64,000 nucleotides of DNA from Takifugu bimaculatus (lineage: Eukaryota > Chordata > Actinopteri > Tetraodontiformes > Tetraodontidae): contig CP034992.1 of the NCBI GenBank assembly GCA_004026145.2, forward strand, positions 4,162,931 to 4,226,930. Reading direction: 5' to 3'. The notes beneath the pieces are model-generated. The model made no database searches, was not told the DNA's origin, and saw only the letters and a program-made list of their open reading frames with translations. Below are positions 1 through 12,101 of the stretch, in pieces. Both the position numbers and the translations under genes were made by a program. Numbering within the stretch: position 1 is the stretch's first letter; the number at the start of each line of letters is the position of its first letter.

Positions 1-1533
1 CCTGTCATGGCAGCTAACAGCCAAACTTCATATTAGAGCTTCAGTGGTGCAAGTGATACAAACGCTGATGAAACTGTGCCACTCCCAGATCTTCCACAGG
101 GGCACCACAGAACGGCTTGGAGATGGGGGAAATTATTGGGTGTGTTCTTTCAGAGGATGGCATCCAAACCGATACGGGGTGCAACAGTGCTTTCTAGTGG
201 CCGACTGGATAATTGCATGGTTAGGAAAAAAGACAGTTACGTTATTTTTGCTGGGGTTTCGTGACTTAATGACTAATCTTTCCAAAGGAAATCATTTCTG
301 ACCCGTTTTCATTTCTGTGGGTATGAATTGAGATGAAGCTTGTTTTTCGTGTTTTTAGATATCGATGTCGATGACTGGATGGAGGCAGTTGGGTAATGGA
401 CCGCTGCAAGTGACGCTCATGAAAAGAGACTACAGAAGAGATTACACTTGCAGGGGGCACTTTAGAAGTCATATGCGTTAATACACATTATTCACGGTCA
501 CCCATGCGGGGAAGAACAATTCCAAGCTCGAAGGAAAAGGTGGATATACGTAGTCACCAGAGAACAGCCATCCATGCACTTTTGACACCAGGCTGAGTGT
601 CGATTCGCTCTCATTCCCACGACGCCACATTTGAACATTTAAATGGGTGTTTTGCCAACTCCAAAGTTGTTTCACACCATTGCAAGTTTTCAGCTTGAAT
701 CTAGGCCAGAGGAGCCCAGAGCAGAGCGCGAAATGTGGGTCAAATTGAGCCGCGCAGCATCTTTTACCCGCTCTGAGGAGTTCCAGAAGGGCCTGTGACT
801 GCAGCTTTGTTTGATCACTGCTGGCACAGCACGGCAACAGTCAGTCACGTGAGCTAAGATGAGAATAAACGTCAGGAGTTTGCATTGATCTTGAAACATT
901 TCAACGATTAGAGCGGCATTTTGTGGAGAAAGTGGCGCTTCCCAGAGGACCACTGGTGTGAGATGACTGAGGGTTTTCTCTGGAGCGCCACCTTGAGGTC
1001 ACCTCTAAACTCTGCTGATGCTGATTCCAAACACCACAACAGTCGGAGAGGTGATGATGTCTGCTCACAGGGAAAATATCACTGGCTCTGCCCCTCTGTA
1101 CACAGACTGGTCTTGAAATGAAGTGGCTACGGCATTTATGGCGACCTCGGGCCGGGTTATAATGACTTTGCTGACCTCATAACATTTAGCAGCATCAATA
1201 TTTTGATCTGACAACGGACATAGTGTGTTTCGCTGTCCTCTCACGGTTAACCGTTTGGTGTCTCGGTTAGACGCCTGCGTTCTCTTCTGCAGCACATCAT
1301 GGAAGTTAAAGACGAGCGACCAGACTTTCGTCTTCTGGGGAGAAAATGAGCCAGACGCGGCCTGTTGCCTCTCATTAGTGACATGCAGCTCCTTCATTTA
1401 AACAGACAGACTGCTCTGACTGTGCGTGACAGCTGGAGACCAGCACTTAAGGAGAATAAAACAAATCAGAGCTTTTTTTTTAACGATGATTTGTTTAATT
1501 CGGGGGAGGATGAGGAGACGCTCTAACTCACTC

Positions 1534-1535
<2 letters not shown>

Positions 1536-1613
<78 letters not shown>
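1536..1613. repeat. (TG)n microsatellite, about 78 bp
   Basis: Uninterrupted alternating T and G over about 39 units. It produces spurious Cys-Val and His-Thr open frames on the two strands. It is a likely polymorphic marker. Confidence 0.97.
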
Positions 1614-1614
<1 letters not shown>

Positions 1615-3519
1615 CTAGCTATACGCCATTCCAAATCTGTTTATTCTGCACAATTTGGCATCAAACACAACAGAGTGCTGAGCGCTGGCTGCTGCTTGAG
1701 GTGCCCCATTAAAAATGGAATTTATTGCAGCCTTAAGAGCAAGCCCGGGCCCCGCATTCTGCGCTCCCCCTCTGAGACGCACTGTTTCTCCCCCGGTACT
1801 GTTGGTGCAGGGCGCCTCCTGCAGCAGCTGTCAGGCAAGCCATCAGAATGGCTCATTACAGGCCGAAACGGAGGCATGATGTGGCTGGCGTGCCCACCTA
1901 CCTGTCAGCACATCACCGCTCATGTGCTGCTTATACATCGAGCCGTCAATCAAGGCAGAACAAGCGGAAAGTTGAGCTGGCGCAGTGTCCAGCACCCCCG
2001 GATGTGGGAAATTCCTTAAAACCTTGCGTGATAATTAGGCCACAATGACTTAAAAACTTTTCAGCTGTTTAGTTCACACTTGTAACCAGATTGAAGAGCG
2101 AAAAACGTGAACTCGGGGCCCACATCGTGCTGCATAAATCTCCTCAACCAATGATAAATTCATATTTAATGGCCACGGCTATCGTCTGCGAAGGAGGAGC
2201 ATTCTTTCATTATTGCCTCTTTCCCCCGCTGCTTGGTCGAGATAATTGATTTCTCTGTGGTAACAAGGTATCGACCACGCACGGTAGCAGGCTGAGAAGA
2301 TGGTTCGATTCAAAGGAGGGGTGGAGAGACGGAGCAGAGGGCAGAAAAGAAAAATGGAGAGAATCAGGGATGGAGCTGGAAAAGAAGAAATAAAGAGAGT
2401 GAAAGCAAATGCGCCGAAAGCCAACACGCCAGGCAATTATTTGCAGTTTGGAAAAAAAAAACTGCCTGGCTTTAGGTGGGTGTAAATTGGACAAAAACTT
2501 GTTTTTTAGGGCTTTTATAATCCTTGTGCTGAACATAGTTTGGTATGACAGTGTTGTATGTTTAATTCACCAAATGGAAAGCATATTGATCGCAATCTGT
2601 CCCATAATTCTCTGAAAACAGTGTCACCAGCAAATCTGGACGGCCGCTTTTCCGAACACATGCTCGGCCGCTAAGAGAGCACCGGTCCCGCTTCCTCCCG
2701 CTCATTCATGCGTGACAAACTGCCCGTTTTTATGTGATCCCAGGGGTGGATTTTCAGCTGGGTTCAATAAACATCCAAACGTTTCCAGTTGGTTCTCCAA
2801 ATAAACAGAATGCCCCCCCCGGCAAGTCACAAAATATGCAAACAAGCAAACAACAAATTCAGGGCACTTAACGAGATTTTGTGCAATGCTTAACGCATCG
2901 ATCCCGCACGCGAGGATCCGACATCTCGGGCGATGACGTCACCGGCCCTGACCTCACACGGGGGTCACCGCGCGTGCACGCAGGCCGCAGTATCAATCAC
3001 TCGATAATAACTGAATTAAACAATCTATTGATTCTCGAGCTTCCGCAGTGGTTCCTCCTGCCTGTAGTCGACTGTATAAATAGAGCTCAACAGTGCTGCT
3101 GCTGTTGTATGTTTACCAGCTTACATTCTAATTTATTTAAGAGCTCTTAATTGGACTAGTAACTCATTTGGCCCATTCTGGTCCCACAGCAGAGTAAAGC
3201 TCCATCACTGTACACCGGTGCATGCTGGGATGCGGCGCTACCGAGACCCAGTGCACACAAGCATCTGTTTGATGTCTGCCGCAGCCGGGCGCGTGCTGCT
3301 CTCGCGCAGCATAGATAAACACGCCATTTCCCCGGCGAGAGGACAGATCAACACACGGGGGACCCCATTTCAGGCTAATGAACTATTAATGCTGATTTGA
3401 AATTCAAACATTTTTTGGGAGGGGGGGGGGCTCCGCGAAGCTCCTCCACACGTGGGAGAATGTGGACGGACTCCGGCAGCTGTGCTCCACGCGCAACGGT
3501 CCTCGTGAGCGGTTGGATT

Positions 3520-3800
3520 GAATGAGGTCATATAATATGTATGTCAATGGGCTCAGGCCGGCTTAGCAGCCTGCTAATGGCGAACCTATAAGATGAACAA
3601 ATGACCCATGATTTATTTCCTAATAATGTTAGACCTCACAGCCTGCCCACTCAACCCAATAGATTATGGAAATATCTATAATGACTATTGGAACAATGAG
3701 CTAAATTGCATTATCATTCAGCGCCATGTCGGCCTTGGAATAACTGGCGCTGAGTTTCTGCTCTCCAATAAAGATGTGGGATGACAATGTCCCACCTTCA
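3520..3800. promoter_or_regulatory. Candidate conserved non-coding element
   Basis: An AT-rich, non-repetitive block with no coding potential, dense in TAAT and ATTA cores, a CCAAT box and an octamer-like ATTGCAT. This composition is typical of deeply conserved vertebrate developmental enhancers. Conservation itself cannot be seen from one sequence, so this is inference from texture only. Confidence 0.3.
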
Positions 3801-4490
3801 ATACGCGCCAGGAAAATGGTGTTAAACATAAAGACGGCTTCAGTTCCATATTTCAAGATGAATTAAACTCACCAAGGTAAATAAAGCAGTTGTTTTATTT
3901 TCAGCTCAGTCATGATCTTTTTTCTCTCATCCACGATGTGACAGGGAAACAATCCTTAACATTTTTCCCGCAGATTATCTGGTGACATTTTCAGCATCAA
4001 CTACCTGCTATTTCATTAGAAAAATAATAGATATAAGGAAATATACATACAGAGGTATATAAAAAAAATGTGATTAGGATTTTTTTTAAGGTATTACAAC
4101 TTCAAACACACATGTGCAAAACACTTATCTCTTCAATAGGTAAAACAGATTTAAATGAGTAAATACTGTGAATTAGTATTTGGCAACGTTACCAGTGATA
4201 TGAATGAGAGATTCAGCAAAACAGACATTTAGTGGTAAAGGAAAGCAATAGTGTGCATGAAAATCACTTTTCACATTAAGAAAACCCAGATGTAATTCAG
4301 GAGGTGTTTTGTTTGGGGAGTTCCAGACCCTTGACTAAAAAAAATATAGCAGCGATTTGCACAGGGGATTAACTTATAGTAATTCCAATGATGTGTTAAT
4401 GTGCCTGTGTAATGATTGTCAAAAAACTGCCTGCGTGCATCATTTACAGTAGACTCTTCAATAAGCTTGTGCATCGAAACTGGCGCAACG

Positions 4491-4504
4491 ATGCCCTCTA
4501 GTGG
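4491..4504 (-). promoter_or_regulatory. CTCF-like binding site
   Basis: Read on the minus strand this is CCACTAGAGGGCAT, which fits the vertebrate CTCF core (CCACYAGRKGGCRS) except near its last positions. It lies in the non-coding flank downstream of racgap1. Occupancy is inferred only. Confidence 0.5.
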
Positions 4505-5122
4505 CGATCTCTCCCAAGTCGAGAAAACTGGCTGCAGGAAGCAGCGCAAGGTGTACAAGTCAAACATCCCATTTAAGATTCAATTTGACATAAAAGTAGG
4601 GTTTAAGTAAATAAAGTGTCATGATTGGTTTACGTCACTGCGAGCAATCAGCAGATAGATAACCAAATGGCTAAAAACAAAGATTTCAGTTTGAGCCAAA
4701 CTGCATAGGAAACAAAATGTCAAAAATGGAAACCTGGTCTATTCAACACATTTGAACAGCCTTGATGCTGCAGTTACAACCACAGGTGCAAAGACTGACC
4801 AGAATAACCTTAAACACAAACATATAATATTACAGAGAAGACAATAATGACCATCACACAAAGGTCTCCACTGTTTCGGTTAATAATAAAATCAGTATGA
4901 GATGATATTCTAACATTTATATGAATTTGAATAATTAAATGTAGGTGCAGAGTAAGATATCTGATTAGTTTTTTTGGATTCAGTACAAGATTAAAGTGAA
5001 TTATTAGTTATATGGTTAAATTTGCACAGCTGTTTTCCCACATGATTATCTAAAGGCAGATATTGTACTTTAAGTTACCTGTGGGTAAAACACAGGAAGG
5101 TATTTTCTTTGGTCATTGCCTG

Positions 5123-8100
5123 TTACTTCAGCTGCGGAGAAGGGAAGAAGTTGGCCTGATCGTGGGACGCTGCCGTTGCTTTCTTGCTCCCAAATCTGAA
5201 AACAGGAAGTGCCAGACAGAAAGTTTGATTTCCATGAGAACCTTTGTAGTGAAATAATCAGCAGTCTGCATCTGGCGCACGCTTTACGTTCAATCCTCCA
5301 CCGTGCGCGTCAGATTAAAAGCAGACTTACAGGGTGGTGCTGGAGAAGGTGTGCATGACACGCTGGGACAGCGAGCTGGACGAAGGCGTTTTCACCATCT
5401 TCTGCTGCTCTGGAGTTGTCAGTGGGCCCAAAATGCTCACTAAAATTTGATAAGTTCTTCGTGAGTATGACAAAGTGAGTATGACAATATTCTACATCGC
5501 ATGTCAATGTCACCCTGATTTACCTTTTTGATCTGGAGTCTGGGGAACATTGTCCATGCTAATATTATCTGGATAAGCAAACTGGTCCCAGTACTTGCTG
5601 GGAATACTGAGCAAGCGCTCGATAACCTACAGTAGAAGGTTGGGGAAAAAACCCAGCATTTTAAATTAAAGTTGTAACGTCTGTTTTGTACTCCTCAGAG
5701 GAGCCCCGGCCTTCACTTTACCTTCGGTTGTCTGCTCGTGTCGTTCAGGATGGTCATGGGGTCTGGGTCAGGAACAGCATGGCCCACCAGCGTGGGACCA
5801 AACACCCTGGCCAGGTTTCTCACATCCATCTTAGTGTCGATGCTCTGTGAGACTCTGAGGGGAGGTAGATGGAGATAATGACAACATCATTACGGGCTTT
5901 TAAAGTTGAGACATTCTGGCTTTAGCTCACTGAGGCGACTACAGGAACTAAACTTACTTCTGCAAATGGATCATCAGACAGGCTAAAGTGTCTCTGTTGG
6001 GTCGAGGCAGCTCACTGATGGCTCGATACATCATGGCCAGACTGTTGCCATCATCCATGATTTCTTTAAAGGAAAAAAAAAGACATATTAATAATAAGTG
6101 CCAGGATAGAAGCACCACATACAGACACACGAATGCTCCGTGTCATTAGGTCTCACCAGCTGCTTCAAAAAAGGCTTTGTTGAGCTGGAAGGTGAGCAGT
6201 GGCTCTGGGAGTCTCCTGAAGAAATCCTTTAGGACACCCGTTATGACATTGATATCCTCTATTTTGCTTAGCGAAGGTAAAGTTTTTCCTCTCACTAACT
6301 TCTCCTTCAGCTGTTTCACCAGGCGCTCGGGGCCAGAGAGTCTGTAGAGACCCACCTGCACCAGAGGAACGGGATCAAGAAATGAGCTCCTACAAGACTG
6401 AAGGGAATGGAGGTCAGGTACGAGACCAGATGTCTTCTCCTCACCTCATGGAGGCCTCTCTGCTCGATCTCCTTTATGCAATAAATAACCAAAGCAGGTA
6501 TTTGGGGGGAGGTCACTGGAGCAAAGTCGGCCAGGGTGACCTGTTCAACACAACACAACCATTTAGTTTCCCATGAAATTAAAGGCCTAAAATTAGGATG
6601 CAGAGAAGTAGCTGAAATGCTGAGCTGCACCTCCTGTTGTCTTCATGGGAGTGCTAATAGCGATGGGATTACAGGGCATGGGGCAGCGGTCACGGCACTC
6701 TGGGTGGGTCACCACCCGACAGTCCTGGCAGCGAAGACACATCTTTCCAAACTTTGTTCTCCTCCCACAAGCCACACAGAACTCAGACTTGATCACCTTA
6801 ACAGAGGAAACACCACGTTCAGTACATGATCCGAGTAGCTGAACTATAAAAACTATTACAAAGGTTATATCTAGACCCCGAGTCTTACTGTTTTGGGGAT
6901 AAAGTGGTGTTTTTTGCCTCCTCCAGGTGTTTGGAGGTGAAGTGGTTGTGAGACTGGTGTGCTGGGAGCCTCACTGGCCGTCTCAGACTGGTCAGTCGTG
7001 GTCGTGTCAGCCCATGTTTGGGCGGCTGTCAGGATAAACAAGCAAGTACAAATGTTTTGTTGTAAGGCTTTAAAATAAATGTATAGATATTTTAAGAAGA
7101 TGTTACCGCTCTTCCTGCTCCGTGTCCAGTACGGCACAGTTTCAATGGTGGAGACGGCTTCAAGAGCACCGACCGTTCCCAGGCAGGGTGATGGTAGTTT
7201 TAGTCACAATGGACTCGTTCATCTGGACATTTGATTAAAAATAGGCATTTATTATTCTTAGAGGTGTACTTATTCTTGGCCATATTTGTGTCATTTGTAA
7301 AAAGGAATCTGAATTCAACTTAAAACATTCGGTACTTTTTCAAATGTATAATTCAGCGTTACCCTTTCGGCTGTGCGTCCAGTGGAGCGAGGTTTCTTCA
7401 GTGCTTGAGGAGGGACCTCTGGAAGTCGTCTCGATGAGCGCTGGGGTCAAAAATGATCGTCAAAGGTAACTTTTTAGACACCTATTCTTCTCTCATACAG
7501 TGTATTTCTAAGAAACTATGAGGAAAAATATAAAAAATCTCTATATAAAATACGTAAAACTATGTGTGCTGATTATGCTAATAAGTGATGATCACTGTTA
7601 GAGGTAAAACATGATTTTTAAACACTTGGAAATGCAGCTTATGAAATAACTGAGAATGTAAATAGCTTCAAGCAGGTGATCAACTAATCAACAAACACTG
7701 GTGGGTTTTAATTAAATTAGTTAATTGAACATATTTAGCAAACATTATCAAAAAATATAGACATAGGGTCAGAAAATCTCCAGAGTGGCTGAATAATTTT
7801 AAAGGCCTGCCCAAATGTCCATCCTTACATCCCACATATTGGGTATATTCATGAAAATGTACAACTCAATGCATTTTATTCATATATCAAAGATTTTACT
7901 CACTCTTTTCTGACGTTTTCTTAGCCTCACTGTCCTCATGACAGAGGAATCCCAGTCCTGCAGTCAAAGTTCACAATTACAGTAATACTGATGCCGCAAG
8001 CAGCAAATCTAGTCAAATATTCAGTAATTCCTCAAGAACTCAGTTGGTTTACCAGTGAGTCGTCCGTTTGGTCATAGCTGATGTCCGACAGCAAAGAAGT

Positions 8101-9082
8101 CGATTCATCGATGGTGGTTAACCTGGAAATACAAAACAATCAGGTTATCCTCAATAGGCTGGAGCCCTTAAAAGATGATTGTAAAACATTCACACCAGCT
8201 GTAAGCAAAAAATTGATTTTATATAGTTAGTTGGTCTTTTACAACATCAAATGTGCGCGTTTATTAAAATTGCATGATGAGTATCTGACCTTCGACTGGA
8301 GTTGAGGTTGTTTTTAGCAGCCTGTGCAGCCTCTGAGTGGCTACTGAGGAAGGCCAGGGCTGAGCGCTGCTCTTCACTCAGGTGAACGCTGTTGCCGCTA
8401 CTGTCAGAAGTCAGCAGCTCCTTGATAAGCTGCAGCTGTCGTTCCTTTTTCGTCCACAAAACCCAGAGCAAATCCATTTGTAATGAGACCTGTTATTTCC
8501 ATATGTCCTTAAAAGTGTGCCTCTGATACAGTGTTATACCCACTAGTTTCTCATAGACTGCCTCTGCCTTTTGACGTCGGCGGATCTCCACATCGACCTG
8601 GTTGCGAGCGTGCTTTAATTTAACTTCCAAGGCCCCTCGCTCTGTCTCTACCTTAGCCAGCACCTCTTTACAGGAAACCAGCTCCTCATCTGTCCGCATC
8701 CACTTTTTACGGCAGTCTTCAAAGTTCACTGCCATCTGGATGAACTCTGCATTTTAAAATAGATGAGATCATTTCAGAAGTTTAGACAGATGATTAATGC
8801 ATTATAAAACATAAACGTAGCACTTTCGACATCACACTCATCATGTTTGTTTGTACCTTAACACAACATGACCTCCATTGTGTCATGCACAGTCCTTAAC
8901 AGTTAGAACCCGCTCTAACTAGACTAAAACACCCAGTGTCTGCTGCACTGTCACACAGAGCTGGCAAATAGCAAAGCAAAGCGTGGAAGTAACTTACGTG
9001 GTTCAATGCTCTCATTCAGACCATCCACATGGGCTCTGAGCAGCTGAAACTGGTTGTACAGGTTCATCACAGGCGACTCCAT
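5123..9082 (-). CDS. racgap1: Rac GTPase-activating protein 1 (MgcRacGAP)
   Basis: The GAP subunit of centralspindlin, which with KIF23 organises the central spindle and recruits ECT2 to activate RhoA in cytokinesis. Sixteen exons: 9082-8998, 8746-8544, 8444-8290, 8122-8053, 7957-7904, 7440-7363, 7222-7107, 7025-6889, 6796-6631, 6540-6445, 6355-6157, 6063-5958, 5854-5722, 5626-5524, 5439-5331 and 5195-5123. They give about 626 residues (human 632). Domains in order: N-terminal coiled coil (about 45-115), a C1 zinc finger with its Cys/His pattern (about 290-340), and RhoGAP (about 355-545) with the arginine finger in GLYRLSG near residue 391. The C-terminus ends FFPSPQLK, close to human. The start was chosen because its codon opens the first coding exon and gives a human-like N-terminus. 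Exons 7 and 9 each carry one base too many for the phase (see findings). The family assignment is firm. Confidence 0.95.
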
Positions 9083-9581
9083 TGTGTATTACTGCAGCTT
9101 GATTAGCTAAAGTTGACATGTAGTTCAATTAGTACAAGGAAAAGTTTGATGATCCTCTTCAAGATTTGTTGACAGAACAGTGAATATTTGGTGCCTTTCG
9201 ATATGTCAGTACAGTATCACCAAAGCACGAACATTTATGGGCTGCATGTCGGGATAACGCAAACAACTATGCGTGATGATGACGGTATTTAGAACGCATT
9301 CGTATTATAAATAAGGAATGCCAGACCTAAAGGCTGAGTATTTGTTGAATTTATGTACATGCTAACGTTAGCTCAACATTGTTGATCTAACGTACCCACT
9401 TCACCCCAACGGTGTTCAGAGCAAAAACAAAAAGTGAGACACCTACCCTAACAATGTTTCGGCTTCGTTAGTGGTGTTGACATGTAAAAACACCCACTTT
9501 CGTCGTGAAAGGCAAAGGATCGATCGAGAATCTAGAGTAAGAGAAGGCAATGTCACACCTCCCTGATAAACCTGTGTGTTC

Positions 9582-9603
9582 TTCAAACTTCAAAATCAGC
9601 GCC
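9582..9603 (-). promoter_or_regulatory. CDE/CHR-type cell-cycle element of racgap1
   Basis: On the minus strand GGCGC (9603-9599) is followed by exactly four bases and then TTTGAA (9594-9589). This is the classic CDE plus 4-nt spacer plus CHR layout used by late cell-cycle genes repressed by DREAM and activated by MuvB/B-MYB/FOXM1. A second TTTGAA lies at 9587-9582. It sits about 500 bp upstream of the racgap1 start codon. RACGAP1 is a known G2/M gene, so the site fits. The transcription start was not located. Confidence 0.6.
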
Positions 9604-12101
9604 GGTTTTTCTTCTTCGTTGGTTTCCTGCGGAAGGTGACCGCTCGGCCGCCACCCATCGTTGAGATCTGTAACTGCATGGGTGCGCCGACGGTTTTCAA
9701 ATCAAGTTCTTTCTGTGCCAAAATATGAAGCCCTACAACAACAACAATACCATCAACAATAATAACAATGTCATTATAGACATGTAAACGTATAGCATGT
9801 TTTGGCTAATTACTTAAATGCACTGAATAGCACTCTGCCCTACAGCTTTTTGAAGTTCAATACTTTCATTATGTGGGTTGCCTTTATTGATTTTACTATC
9901 GAAGCCCATAATTAATTTAAAATTTACTCAACCTTTATCCATGTCTAGAATTTCAAAAGGCCTTAAATTATCCAATATGGTGTTGTAAATCTTATCCACA
10001 TATAATGCCATCAATCAAAGTTCATCTTAATCTTAATCAGATATGGATGGCATATCTGGGTGAGGCAGCTCTCCGGTGCATCATCTAATGGGTATAAGTC
10101 AGACAGACAAACTCAGACACTAAATCCATTTCTTGTTAAAACATGGATGTGCCATTAACACATTAAGAATTTTTATTTTTTTAAAAGCACTTAACAGTAG
10201 CTTCTAAATAACTTGCCTGTACTATCATATATATATGCAGGTCCATTAGTTGACTTGAAAATAATAGAATTTGTCAGTCAGTAAGTGCCCCCTGTCCTAA
10301 TCAATTATTACAGTATCTGTATCTGAATATATCCTCCAGCTGCTTATTAATGTCTTATCTTAACTTCCACAAGCTATTTATGTTATCTCCAGGAAAATAA
10401 GTGATTACAAAACAGAGCCATTACCAAGAAATCTGTTTTAAACCATATTTTATTTGACAGACAACATAATCCAATGCACCCCAACAATCATATAAAATGT
10501 TGCACACTAATAGATTGTATGAGAATGTCTGTCCATGTTTCCAAGCCGTTTTTAAGACACAATATTTACCTGAAGAATGAGTTCACAGATTTTAGCTGTC
10601 TTTCTATAAGTTGCATGGATATGTCAAGTCTGTAGTTTTCAAAGTCTGTAGTTTTTAAGTGCATTTGGGAGTGAACAGATTATCGAGAGGCTCTAATGCA
10701 CCAAAGTTTTAGAGAAAGCTCCGGCAGATTGTGCTGACTACAGGGCCAAGACCCAAACAGTGGAACCGCCTGAAGCGTAATGGATTCATAAACATCCTCA
10801 AGGGAAACTGGCAGATATACATTTACTTAAGAGGCTCCAATAGGTAGAACACACCCTCTTTATATCCTGTGAGTGTTTGTGCTCAGAAAGCAAATCATTA
10901 CAATCTGGATATAAAGGAAACAAGAGTTTGGTGTAGCATTTCTTTAACTTTGGCTCATTCACAGGGGTCTTAAATCAGGTAAAGTGCATAGACACACCAA
11001 CACAATCTACAGTTTTGTTTTATTTTGGGATATATTGAGCCTTGAAATAAACTGTGTTCTCTTTGAAACTGTGGAACATTACTGCATATTGTAAAGTTTA
11101 GCTCTGATTTTGTCCAGATTGCAATATCATTGTATAATAGCAGTGAGGTCTCAACAGGATTTGCATTTTTAAAGTGTGCTTGTTTTTAGTGTTCGTCAGA
11201 CACAGGTTCTTTAGAAAATGAATTAATGTTGCTTTAGTCAACAAGGTGTTTTTACAACATGGAATGTGATGCTGCTTTTATCACCTACGAGTGTCAGGTA
11301 AATTTGTTCATCCTTAGTGATCCTGCAAGGAGGAGGAGAAGCTCTGGAGCACATAATGTGCACCAGGGCAGCCCAAACATCCCATTAATTGGATCACAAG
11401 TGGAATATCCCCCTCAGAGTGGTTACTGGAAAGGCTCTTCCCTTCACCCCTTCAATAACAACAAGATTTCTATGGTCCATTTTTGAAACCTGACACTTGG
11501 TAAACACTCAGATTCCAACATGTTCATAAGTAGATGAAACAAGTCATTTCATCCTGGCTTTGGAAAAATGGGGAGGGGGTGTTAGAAAAATACATTTATT
11601 GAAGCAAGATGGGTGTTTGTCCTAAGAAAAGGCAAGATTTTCCCAGATAAAACTGCAGCACCCGCACTGTTTATAGTATACCTGTATTTTAAAAAAGAGA
11701 TGTAAAGCTCAGATCTCTCAAATATATTCAAATAATTCCCACTGTTTCACAGAGAAGGCAGTGCTAAAGGCTGAAGCTAAAGTAGAAATCTTGCTTTTTC
11801 AACTCACTGGAGTTCCCAAAAGCAAAACCTGTGAATTAAATAACAGCAACAGATAAAGCATGATGATTCACTGTCAGCGCACAAGGAAGTGACTGAAGTC
11901 AAAGTGCCAATCGTCTTGATTTATTATTTAAAACAACGATCCTGCATGCAGAGAACTGTAGAGTTGAGAACTACAGAGGCTCCAGCTGTCTCGGTCTCGC
12001 ACTGACAAACATCCATGAGACAGCGTGCAGCCGATACTGTAGCTGCTAGAAGCTAAGAGAGTCAAAACAGGCAACGGTGTGGGCTTTTCCTGGAAAGCTC
12101 T
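9604..12101. other. Intergenic: racgap1 upstream and minar1 3' UTR
   Basis: No coding region. The part below 12102 should hold the minar1 3' untranslated region on the minus strand. AATAAA hexamers on that strand (TTTATT on the plus strand) occur near 11923, 11593 and 11034, so several poly(A) sites are possible and none can be chosen. The rest is AT-rich with no recognisable repeat. Confidence 0.5.

Larger units (their letters stand above)
1..5122. other. Non-coding left flank, no gene seen
   Basis: No reading frame here resembles a known protein, and none forms a chain of exons with matching splice phases. The stretch holds a long GT microsatellite (1536-1613), short homopolymers (for example the G run near 3420-3430), a CTCF-like site (4491-4504) and an AT-rich block at 3520-3800 that looks like conserved regulatory DNA. 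The final part next to 5123 is expected to hold the racgap1 3' untranslated region, but I could not place its poly(A) signal with confidence. Confidence 0.6.

Noticed and set aside
44..301. 85-residue open frame at the left edge
   Set aside because: No recognisable motif, no splice partners and overlapping frames of similar quality; treated as chance.
1398..1634. Poly His-Thr / Cys-Val open frames
   Set aside because: They are translations of the GT microsatellite at 1536-1613. The same applies to frames at 41318-41581, 51173-51475 and 55523-55801.
12046..12101. Extended minar1 C-terminus in the unshifted frame
   Set aside because: It loses the hydrophobic anchor conserved in the family; the alternative frame with stop at 12102-12104 restores it, so the CDS end was set there.
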